This document shows positions 55,901 to 64,000 of a stretch of 64,000 bases of DNA, in pieces (positions within the stretch are counted from its first letter, which is position 1; each line of letters begins with the position of its first letter). Both the position numbers and the translations under genes were made by a program. The notes under the pieces were generated by a model. The model saw nothing but the letters and a program-made list of their open reading frames with translations, was not told the origin of the DNA and did no database searches. This stretch comes from Chalara sp. BL73. Taxonomy: Eukaryota > Ascomycota > Leotiomycetes > Helotiales. Where the stretch lies: positions 186,001 through 250,000 of the forward strand of contig CAKJVC010000065.1 of the NCBI GenBank assembly GCA_918026815.1, given 5' to 3'.

Positions 55901-57623
55901 AGCGAGAAAAAGAACGCTTGGAAATGAGCACCCAGATACTTTGATGTCAATGAACAATCTTGCATCAAGCTACAGCGACCTAGGTCGAATACAAGAAGCA
56001 GTTGAGCTTGAAGAACAGGTGTTCAAAGCGAGAAAAAGAACGCTTGGAGATGAGCACCCAAGTACTTTAATTTCGATGAACAATCTTGCGTCAAGCTACA
56101 GCGACCTAGGTCGAATGCAAGAAGCAGTTGAGCTTGAGGAAAAAGTGCTTGAAGCGAGAAAAAGAACGCTTGGAGATGAGCACCCAAGTACTTTAATTTC
56201 GATGAACAATCTTGCGTCAAGCTACAGCGACCTAGGTCGAATGCAAGAAGCAGTTGAGCTTAGAGAACAGGTGCTTGAAGCGAGTAAAAAAACGCTTGGA
56301 GATGAGCATCCAGATACTTTGAATTCAATGAACAATCTTGCATCAAGCTACAGCGACCTAGGTCGAATGCAAGAAGCAGTTGAGCTTAGAGAACAGGTGC
56401 TTGAAGCGAGAAAAAGAACGCTTGGAGATGAGCACCCAGATACTTTGATGGGGATGAACAATCTTGCATCAAGCTACAGCGATCTAGGTCGAATGCAAGA
56501 AGCAGTTGAGCTTAGAGAACAGGTGCTTGAAGCGAGAAAAAGAACGCTTGGTAATGAGCACCCAAAAACTTTAATGTCGATGAACAATCTTGCATCAAGC
56601 TACAGCGATCTAGGTCGAATCCAAGAAGCAGTTGAGCTTGAAGAAAAAGTGCTTAAAGCGAGAAAAAGAACGCTGGGAGATGAGCACCCAGATACTTTGA
56701 ATTCAATGAACAATCTTGCATCAAGCTACAGCGATCTAGGTCGAATGCAAGAAGCAGTTGAGCTTAGAGAACAAGTGCTTGAAGCGAGTAAAAGAACGCT
56801 TAAAGATGAGCACCCAGATACTTTGATAAGGATGAACAATCTTGCATCAAGCTACAGCGACCTAGGTCGAATGCAAGAAGCAGTTGAGCTTAGAGAACAA
56901 GTGCTTGAAGCGAGTAAAAAAACGCTTGGAGATAAGCACCCAGATACTTTGATGGGGATGAACAATCTTGCATTAAGCTACAGCGATCTAGGTCGAATGC
57001 AAGAAGCAGTTAAGCTTAGAGAACAGGTGCTTGAAGCGAGTAAAAGAACGCTTAGAGATGAGCACCCAGATACTTTGATAAGGATGAACAATCTTGCATC
57101 AAGCTACAGCGATCTAGGTCGAATGCAAGAAGCAGTTGAGCTTAGAGAACAGGTGCTTGAAGCGAGAAAAAGAACGCTTGGAGATGAGCACCCAAGTACT
57201 TTAATTTCGATGAACAATCTTGCATCAAGCTACAGCGATCTAGGTCGAATACAAGAAGCAGTTGAGCTTGAGGAAAAAGTGCTTGAAGCGAGAAAAAGAA
57301 CGCTTGGAGATGAGCACCCAAAAACTTTGAATTCAATGAACAATCTTGCATCAAGCTACAGCGATCTAGGTCGAATGCAAGAAGCAATTGAGCTTGAAGA
57401 AAAGGTGTTCAAAGCGAGAAAAAGAACGCTTGGAGATAAGCACCCAGATACTTTGGCTTCGGCGAGCAATCTCAATGTCTTCTTAGACATGCTAGAGTCG
57501 CACATTTCATCACAGGATCTGAATGTAAGCTCTTTTGTAGATATCAAGCAAGCAGGAAAAGCAGAGTCTAGGGTCCGACGGAGGATGAAGATCTGGTTTA
57601 AAAGTAAGTTTGAAGGAAGATGA
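52969..57623 (+). CDS. Alpha/beta-hydrolase-NB-ARC-TPR NLR (sesB-like N-terminus)
   Basis: Proposed exons: 52969-53036, 53106-53391, 53438-53728, 53783-53960, 54016-54214, 54257-57623; 1462 residues, all joins in frame. Introns are 42-69 nt; the one at 53729-53782 (GTTAGT ... CAG, 54 nt) has no stop and keeps frame, so its removal is likely but not certain. Residues 23-300 are a lipase/esterase-like alpha/beta hydrolase: VVVHGLNG and the nucleophile elbow AHSLGG (Ser110), with NANHRDMCKF as the His region. NB-ARC follows with FTGRDDV, P-loop GLGGSGKT (321-328), LFLFDNADN and GTIVITTR. Seventeen 42-residue TPR units (698-1411; LASSYSDLGRMQEAVELREQ) follow, then a basic tail. SesB-like hydrolase domains are a known N-terminal type of fungal NLRs. 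The gene seems intact. Confidence 0.9.
55326..57473 (+). repeat. Seventeen tandem 126-bp TPR-coding units
   Basis: Units share GCTACAGCGA(T/C)CTAGGTCGAA and similar stretches almost without change. Two forms alternate at one position (LREQVLEA against LEEKVLEA/LEEQVFKA), and single-unit differences cluster at the HP-D/S/K-TL-x-S/G/R-MNN segment. Confidence 0.92.
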
Positions 57624-58017
57624 CAAGAACCGAAAACCGACCCAACCAGCGTTGCCACGACCTTTAGTTTACTCCCGTCACCTACGGCCCATTGGAATAA
57701 GTTGTACTATTTATGCGTGACGCTTAGAGTGCTGTAAGTGTTCTGAACAACTCCTTAACTCGGCAATCAGGTCAGCTTGCATTGCTGACAATCATAGATA
57801 GCCAAGCTCCGACACAAGAACTCCAAAAGCAAGCCAAGGACCCTGAAATCCAACCAATGAATGGGATGTCCTTTATCGTTAGAGCTTTGTAGTCAGACAA
57901 ATTGACCGTACTACAATAAACACGTGATCGGATTTTAGACCCTGCTGTGATTTTTCCAAAGCGGGGCTAAAAGAAGAATTATTTTGATATTATGCGCAAG
58001 GCATTAAATCTGCAGAC
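57624..58017. other. 3' flank of the hydrolase-NB-ARC-TPR gene
   Basis: No gene or repeat is seen; it presumably holds the 3' UTR. Confidence 0.4.
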
Positions 58018-58139
58018 TGTCACGGCCCTACCTCGCCTAGAGCCCTTTGGGACTCGGCCCCTGACACTACAGAGGCTCGTTTACACTGGCCCCTGGCTAA
58101 TCTCCTGTATATAAAACGCTGCTTTCCTCTCTTTCTGTT
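58018..58139 (+). mobile_element. LTR family A fragment (A7)
   Basis: Sense on plus: TGTCACGGCCCTACC ... CCTGTATATAAAACGCTGC, broken off after CTTTCTG. Confidence 0.75.
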
Positions 58140-58285
58140 ACGGTACTAGCATATATACCTTAGTACGCAATTGGTTCCCGACTAATTATTCTCGTCTTTT
58201 GTTCATGGCGCAGGTGGCGCCATGACAGGTCGGCTAAGTAAGCAACGTGACTAGAACTAGCGTATTCCACCACTAAGTGGCCCTT

Positions 58286-58545
58286 TGTAACAATCGGTAT
58301 GCCCAGGGCACGGCACGGAAGTCATGATACAGGAGCAAGGGGTGATGATCAGAATAGGAGGGGTTTCAGACCCAATACGGGGGAGAGTCGGAGTCGCCTA
58401 TATAAAGGCCTGTTCCTATTCTCTACAGTGGCTCCTCATGTTTTTGTATCCTTAGTACTTTAGACCTATAAGGCAATCACGATCAGCCTATTGTACGCAC
58501 TCCCATATGCCTCTATTCTAGCCCGTGATTCCTTGCGTCGTTACA
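58286..58545 (+). mobile_element. Solo LTR, family E (copy E3) with target duplication
   Basis: 260 bp with CCTATATAAAGG, flanked by CCCTT (58281-58285, 58546-58550). Confidence 0.93.
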
Positions 58546-58573
58546 CCCTTATCACTAAGTGGCCCATGCCAAG

Positions 58574-58924
58574 TGTAACAGCCAGAGCTGGTTAGAGACG
58601 GATAGGAGCTGAAGGGCCGCAAGCGGCACGCTCCACCCCTGAGCAGCCACAGGCGTACAGCTACAGCAGCCACAAGCATACAGCTACAGCAGCCACAGGC
58701 AGACAGCTACAGCAGCCACAGGCATACAGCAGCTACAGGCTGACAGCTACAGCACAGCTGGAAGGATATAAGGAACAGCTAGAGCTTTCAGGAGGAAAGC
58801 AAGCTTGAGTTTATCTGCTAGACGGACAAGCATACTTTTGATATCAATACATCACTATTTCTATTGCAGTCACGTGTCTTACCTGTTATATTGCAATCCC
58901 TCCTGTTGCCCTCTATTTGTTACA
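58574..58924 (+). mobile_element. Solo LTR, family G (copy G2)
   Basis: TGTAACAGCCAGAGCTGG ... GCCCTCTATTTGTTACA, 351 bp, reverse orientation of the copy at 21266. It carries the same 23-bp minisatellite with fewer and more varied units, and AAGGATATAAGG as possible TATA. No target duplication. Confidence 0.85.
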
Positions 58925-59110
58925 AATACACCAAAAATCGTTATTTTTCTATTACTATATTTCAACACTTACGTAATAAAAAGCTATGAAATTGTAACAT
59001 AATATTTTTGTAGGCTATAATTTAAACAATTTTCAATTTAGTCAAATTATTATTTATAGTTGCAGAAATATTAACAAAAATACATTTTTAGCTCCCAAAT
59101 TTTATTATTT
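58925..59110. other. Strongly AT-rich island
   Basis: About four fifths A+T (for example TTATTATTTATAGTTGC, AATATTAACAAAAATAC). No gene. It lies between LTR G2 and the family A palindrome and may be a RIP-degraded remnant. Confidence 0.6.
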
Positions 59111-59117
59111 TAGTAAC

Positions 59118-59263
59118 TGTCACGGCCCTGGCCCCATTTCGAGCTTGGCGCCAAGCACTGCAGAGCTCGGTAGAGCTTAGCCCCTGTTACCACAGGGCTC
59201 GGCACCCCAGAGCTTGGCAACCGACGCTACAGCGCTCGCTTACACTGGCCCCTGGCCAGTCTC
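59118..59263 (+). mobile_element. Partial LTR family A (A8), left arm of a palindrome
   Basis: Sense on plus: TGTCACGGCCCTGGCCCC ... CCCTGGCCAGTCTC. It is the near-exact reverse complement of the outer half of A9, so 59111-59263 and about 59407-59558 form arms of roughly 150 bp, including seven flanking bases (TAGTAAC / GTTACTA). Confidence 0.85.
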
Positions 59264-59551
59264 TGTAACAACTCAAGCTGCACAGGGATCTCGATCCGTG
59301 GATCTAGCTAGAAGGATGCAAAGGTATGAACAACTATCAATTGTTATAACGAAGAGAACAAACTACAGGCAGCAGAAGGGAAGGAGAGCAGTGCTTTATA
59401 TACAGGAGGCTGGCCAGGGGCCAGTGTAAGCGAGCGCTGTAGCGTCGGTTGCCAAGCTCTGGGGTGCCGAGCCCTGTGGTAACAGGGGCTAAGCTCTACC
59501 GAGCTCTGCAGTGCTTGGCGCCAAGCTCGAAATGGGGCCAGGGCCGTGACA
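59264..59551 (-). mobile_element. LTR family A (A9), complete and longest
   Basis: TGTAACAACTCAAGCTGC ... GGGCCGTGACA, 288 bp. It shares subfamily words (CTGCACAGG, GATGCAAAGGTATGAAC) with A10 at 63692 and has the same orientation, so the two may be the LTRs of the gypsy remnant between them. Its edge cuts the pol frame inside RNase H. Confidence 0.8.
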
Positions 59552-59556
59552 GTTAC

Positions 59557-61662
59557 TACAGTGTCCGAAGCGTCTGTCTTCAGCATGCACTGACTGTTTA
59601 AATCGTAGTGAGCCAGCAAAAGAGCACTTATTAGCATAGCTTTGAGCTTGTCGAATGCTTAAGTACACTTGTTGTCGAAAACAAACTCATGATCAGCACG
59701 AGTCAACTGAGTTAGCGGTGCCGCAATCTGGCTGTAGCTTCGAATAAACCTTCTGTAGAAATTGCAAAAACCTAGAAAAGATTGAACTCCTTTAACTGTT
59801 TTCGGAGGTTCCCAGTCTGCAATTACTCGTATTTTGTCTGGATCCACTTGAATGCCGTCAGTCGAAACAATGAATCCTAAGTACTTTGTCCGCTTTACAC
59901 TGAATTCACACTTTTTAATATCGGCTTGTAAGCCGGCAGCTTGCAATCTGTCGATTACTTGCTTTACGTGTGCTTCGTGCTGTAGCTCGTTTTCAGAGTA
60001 AATGAGAATATCATCAAGATATGCTGTGCAAACTACATCTAACAGATCTCGAAGAGTGTCGTTAATGTAGCTTTGAAACGTTGCCGGCCTATTAGTAAGG
60101 CCAAAAAGTAAAACTTTGTACTGAAACAAGCCGTAGCGAGTGCGGAATGCTGTAAGCTCTTCAGATTCTGGGGAAATCCGGATCCGGTGGAATGCCTGAC
60201 GGATATCTAGCTTTGTAAAGACTTTGGCTTTGCTTAGCTTAGCTAGCGTTTTGTTAATCAATAGCAAAGGATACCGGTTCTTCTTGGTTAACGAATTCAG
60301 TTTCCGGCAGTCGACACAAAAACGAAGTGAGCCGTCCGACTTCCGCGCAAACAAGACAGGTAATGCAAAAAGAGCTTTGCTAGTAACAACAAAACTTTTT
60401 CTTAAATTAGCTGTCAAGTAGTCTCGCATAGTTTCAAGCTCTTCAATTGAGTGCTTGTTCAAATAATAAAACCCTAAAGTATTGTTTCCCGTAAGCTCGA
60501 TTTTGTGGTCGATGCTTCGGTGTGGAGCTAAAGTGTCTGATTTTTGCTTCGAGAAAAAAGCTAAGCGACTATAGTAAGTACTCGGAATTTGGTTTTGCAA
60601 AGATTCTTCTAGCTCAACAGGCTGCTGTTTTTGCTTTCGATTTTCAATTATCCGGTCTAGGCCGTCTAACGTGATTGAAAATAGCTCGATTCCTTGTTGC
60701 CGAGCGTTTAGCATAAACCCGTTACTGGAAATCATTTTGATATCTAGGTGTGCACGCCGGCCAGGCCGGCTGTCAGGCCGACTATTTCCCCCTGTTTTAG
60801 TGAAGCCTCCTGGCTGAAGTTCCGGCTTGACTTCAGGCTTGTAGTCGTAAGGGCGAGAGAGCTCATTAGCCATGACTTTCAGGCTTTTGCTGGTTTCTCG
60901 AGCCCAGGTTGGCCCATAAGCGCTAGCTCGCATGAGCTTCTGGCTGGCTGTAGCAAAGCTCGATTTCTCGGGCATGAGCTTCTGGCTAGCTGTAGCTTCC
61001 CGAACAGCATGACTCGCCTGAACAGCTTGAACAGCTGGCTGTATAGCCTGCTGTGCAGCTTGAACAACTAGCTGCTGAACAGCCTGTACGGCTTGAACGT
61101 GCAAACAGTCCTTCGCTGGCAGAGCCTGAGCTAAGCTTACTGTCAGGGCTTTGATCTGAATGCCGTCCAGGCGTCTTTTGTCGTTTCTAGCGATTACTTT
61201 GTCTCGGCGTAGTATGTCTTGCTGGTATTGTATTTGAACTTGCTGAGGTCGAATATTGTCTCTTGAGTAAGTGGCTATAGTTCTAGAATACGTATGTACT
61301 AGTGGAAACTCTGAAGGCCACCGCAATTGTCGGTAGTGAACATCAATTAAAATCCGAAAATAATCAAAAAAGTTGCGTCCAAGAATCATGTCATGAGAGC
61401 CCAGCTCTAAAATAAGTAAAAAAAAGTTGTAAATCCGGCGGCCATCAATCTCAATATTAAACTTTTTGCCGTCGTATCCTTTCGGATATATAGAATGAAG
61501 AAGTCGCTTAGGCTTCAATTCAAGAATGCGGCAAAGGTCTAATGCAAAACGAGTGTCAATAAAAACATAACTACTAGCTCCGGTATCACCTAAAGCTTTG
61601 GCCTGTACTGCAATCCCATTTTTGTGAAGAGTGCATGCTACAGTGAAAGAATTGCCGGCCAT
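59557..61662 (-). pseudogene. Ty3/gypsy pol remnant (protease, reverse transcriptase, start of RNase H)
   Basis: Starts MAGNSFTVACTLHKNG. Aspartic protease: ALGDTGASSYV and later GSHDMILGRNFF. Reverse transcriptase: LPVLFARKSDGSLRFCVDC, VFTKLDIRQAFHRI, the active-site core TAYLDDILIYS, and LGFCNFYRRFI. An in-frame TAA at 59659-59661 stands in KCT-stop-AFDKLKAM where relatives have a codon, fitting CAA to TAA. The frame then goes on into RNase H (LKTDASDTVV) and is cut off by the family A LTR edge at 59551. The rest of RNase H and the integrase are absent, so the element cannot move on its own. Confidence 0.92.
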
Positions 61663-61706
61663 CAGTGAACTTAGGTCGATTTGTTAAAAATCGACCACGT
61701 GGGCCC

Positions 61707-61880
61707 TGTCACGTCGCGTGCTCCCAAGCACACGTGATCCATATTAGGCGAGCTCCCCGAGCGCCTCGTGTATATATAGCCCGCTCTCCTCGAGCTCCCT
61801 CTTCCTTCCTTAGCTATAGATTCTCGTATAGTACCACAGCTGCCCTCTGTATCTGTAGATCCACAGCTCGTGCCGTGACA
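61707..61880 (+). mobile_element. Solo LTR, family I, nested in the gypsy element
   Basis: TGTCACGTCGCGTGC ... CTCGTGCCGTGACA, 174 bp, flanked by GGCCC (61702-61706, 61881-61885). It has GTGTATATATAG as TATA box, so the sense strand is plus. It sits between gag and pol of the host element. It is the only copy in the window. Confidence 0.92.
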
Positions 61881-61903
61881 GGCCCTAAGAAAGGAGCCTT
61901 GGC

Positions 61904-63244
61904 TTAGGGCTGTTCGTTTTCCGACTCATCTGCGTCGGTTTCATCTTGTGCTTCATCACTTGAAGTGTTTTCTTGCTCAATTTCTTGAATTCTAGGTGTA
62001 GTTCGAGAATCTGGGCAGGAACTTGCAAAATGCCCTTTTTCACCGCATTTGAAGCAAGTGCTTTGAGAATGATCCGGAGCTGGACTACGAGCCGGGCTGG
62101 CCGTGCTGTCACGGCCCGTAGCTGGGCCTAGAGTAGCACGCTGAAGTGCTGGCGAAAAAGCTCGGTAAGCTTTCGGAGCCGGAAGGAGTCCTTGACGTTT
62201 AGGAGCCGAAACAGTATTTGTCCTAGCTTGACTAGCTGGTGCCGATGGAAATTGTCGATAGAATTCCTGCAAGTTAATACTTAGCCGTTGACGTTCGTGT
62301 ACTAGTTCCTGGTACGTAGTGTGCTAGTGGTGTGTAGCTAGAAGTCGGTTCTGGAATTCTCTATTTAGCTTTCTTCACAAGTGGCTTTTCTAAGTCGAGG
62401 AAAAAACCCGTCTTACTGCAGCCAAACGAGCAAACTCGGTATGGAAATCATTGAAATCCTGTGCAGCCTGTTGTTTCAAAGCCTAAAATTGGGTTTCGGC
62501 TTCTTCGGCTTCAAAATAGTTCCGAAAAATTGTGTCCAAGTAAGCTAGCATTTCGTTGACAGAAAGCCAAGGTTCTAAGCTATCTTCGTTATACCGAAGT
62601 GCTAAGTAACGTTGTGCTTTACTTGTAGTACAGCCGAACACGTAATCGATCCGCTCCTGTTCTGTAGGCCACTAGTCCGCATTTGCTCTAAGCTTCCCTC
62701 GTAATAAGGATTTCCAAGCAATGTACGTAGGCGAAGTGCCGTCGTTTAAAGAGTCTGGGTCTCGGTGCTTCGGAGAAAGCTTTTTTGAGTATAGCCGAGA
62801 CTTGTGCCGCCTATTAGGCTTAGACCTATAGTTGCTATTAAACGATGAGCTGTCTGATAGTGACGCGTCTGAGTCATTTCCTTCGTTCCGAAGTGACCGA
62901 GAAGTTGAAAGTTTTTTTACTGAAAGGACTAAGTTGCTTGGTCCCGTGGCCGCTAACCGTTCTAGCAACACACGAAACTGGCTGTCTGAAAGCTGAACAG
63001 GGGTTTTTAAAACATTAGCCACTTGCTGATTCAATTGATTGCGTACGTCTCTTTCAGGTTCTTTGCTAGCTGACGACCGACTCGTTTCCTCAGAGGTAGC
63101 AGCTGACGACTGTGTCTGACTCGTTGCTTCAAGAGTAGTACGGTCGCCTAATTGAACCAAAGGAGTACCTTCTGTTGAAGGAGGTCTGGAAAGCGTTCCT
63201 TGTCCTTTTCCGACGAGCTTCTTTTTTGTAGTTGTCGTGGGCAT
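61904..63244 (-). pseudogene. Ty3/gypsy gag remnant with zinc knuckle
   Basis: The likely start is the ATG at 63244 (MPTTTTKKKLVGKGQG); the frame extends further up only because of an LTR B insertion. A Ser/Thr-rich part is followed by a TAG at 62672 (RANAD-stop-WPTEQERIDYVFG), then the gag core (AQRYLALRYNEDSLEPWLSV, FRNYFEAEEAETQF, AQDFNDFHTEFARLA) with more stops, and a CCHC knuckle CFKCGEKGHFASSC (about 62050). The acidic C-terminus ends at 61904. All visible parts share one frame except for the stops. Confidence 0.88.
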
Positions 63245-63276
63245 ATTGCTGTAGAGTGAATTCGAAAATAAAGAGA

Positions 63277-63470
63277 TGTCACGGGGAATGCGAGCAGCCG
63301 AGGCTCGCTTCGCATTCCTCATAGAGCTAGATGCGCTTGGCGCGCGTTCTAGCTGTAAGGGACCTGAGCGTCCCCCTTTCTTTTGTTCTACAAGCGTGTA
63401 TTCTACAATAGTATTATATCACTTCGCTCACCTGATTGACTATTCTACAGCTCTGGTTTGCTCCGTCACA
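63277..63470 (-). mobile_element. Solo LTR, family B, in the gypsy 5' leader, with target duplication
   Basis: 194 bp flanked by AGAGA (63272-63276, 63471-63475). Sense minus: TGTGACGGAGC, TGATATAATAC as TATA, and an ATG-starting frame MRNAKRASAARIPR that runs out of the LTR into gag. Confidence 0.93.
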
Positions 63471-63691
63471 AGAGAAGTAGTAGTAATAGCTCAACTCGAC
63501 TAATTAGGAGGAGCGGTTCAACCAGTATGTGCTGAGAGCTGGAGTTGGTGTATACAGGCTTTGACTCTGGCCCATATCTTTACAGACCTCGTCTGTGGCG
63601 TCGTGGAATGATCTTCACGGTTCTGATTCAATACAAAAGAAAGGAATATTATTAAGCTCCGTCCCCGGAAGGTTTGTAGAGCTTGTTCTAA

Positions 63692-63915
63692 TGTAACAAC
63701 TCAAGCTGCACAGGAATCTCGATCCGTGGATCTAGGTAGAAAGATGCAAAGGTATGAACAACTATCAATTGTTATAACGAAAAGAACAAACTACAGGCAG
63801 AAGAAGAGAAGGAGAGCAGTGCTTTATATACAGGAGGCTGGCCAGGGGCCAGTGTAAGCGAGCCCTGTGGTGCCGGGAGCCAAGCTCTAAGCGAAATAGG
63901 GACAGGGCCGTGACA
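63692..63915 (-). mobile_element. LTR family A (A10), probable 5' LTR of the gypsy remnant
   Basis: TGTAACAACTCAAGCTGC ... GACAGGGCCGTGACA, 224 bp. Sense is minus, like gag and pol. It lies about 240 bp before the gag ATG once LTR B is subtracted. No typical tRNA primer-binding site (TGG...) follows it, so the link with the element is inferred from subfamily and position. Confidence 0.75.
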
Positions 63916-64000
63916 GCAGTAGTGATTCAATAAGAGCTGAAGGCGCAGAGATTTCTTAAGAATGAACTGGGTTCGAAAAGAGCCCTTATTTATATGGTGA

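Noticed and set aside
55378..57387. Antisense frames across the TPR array of the hydrolase-NLR
   Set aside because: Periodic shadow of the repeat units.
4090..64000. tRNA or rRNA genes in the intergenic stretches
   Set aside because: No cloverleaf-compatible A/B box pair or rRNA sequence was noticed by eye; a tRNAscan run would be needed to exclude them.

Overview
The window comes from a filamentous ascomycete (Pezizomycotina). Protein-coding genes are split by short introns of 42 to 69 nt with GTATGT/GTAAGT-type donors, CTAAC-like branch points and AG acceptors. Fungus-specific HET domains recur. Pogo, hAT, Mutator-like and Ty3/gypsy remnants and solo LTRs fill the space between genes. Many dead genes carry in-frame TAG/TAA codons of the kind made by C-to-T changes (TGG to TAG, CAG to TAG), as expected from repeat-induced point mutation (RIP). 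I cannot fix the species; the genome looks repeat-rich and compartmented.

Layout. 1-10 kb: a broken phosphotransferase-like gene, two small secreted-protein genes (candidate effectors), a decayed conserved gene and one small hypothetical gene, in gene-poor DNA. 10.4-15 kb: LTR and transposase scraps, a duplicated 5' piece of a HET gene, and an intronless GC-rich epoxide hydrolase that may be of bacterial origin. 15.2-39.4 kb: three large NLR/STAND genes on the minus strand, namely HET-NACHT-WD40, PNP-NACHT-ankyrin and HET-NB-ARC-TPR, separated by repeat clusters and a second broken phosphotransferase-like gene. 39.8-43.5 kb: a HET gene cut apart by a 940-bp hAT-type MITE and a solo LTR and truncated by another LTR. 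43.5-48.6 kb: two intact HET genes of different types, with a small TIR element between them. 48.6-52 kb: LTR and pogo remnants, then an F-box protein whose N-terminus copies the histone H3 tail. 53-57.6 kb: a fourth NLR, alpha/beta-hydrolase-NB-ARC-TPR. 58-64 kb: solo LTRs, an LTR palindrome and a decayed gypsy element with two solo LTRs nested in or next to it.

How it fits together. Four NLRs with three kinds of near-identical tandem repeats, plus three HET genes and a HET fragment, make this look like an allorecognition/innate-immunity island. In fungi, HET, PNP and lipase-like domains serve as NLR effector or signalling domains, and highly conserved repeat arrays are where recognition specificity diversifies. 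Nine repeat families could be defined from internal comparison; several solo LTRs have perfect 5-bp target duplications and the MITE has a perfect 8-bp one, so exact boundaries are given.

The most unusual item is the F-box protein at 50723-51829: 17 of its first 21 residues match histone H3, including the K4 and K9/S10 contexts. LTR families are named A, B, D, E, G, H and I here for local reference only.
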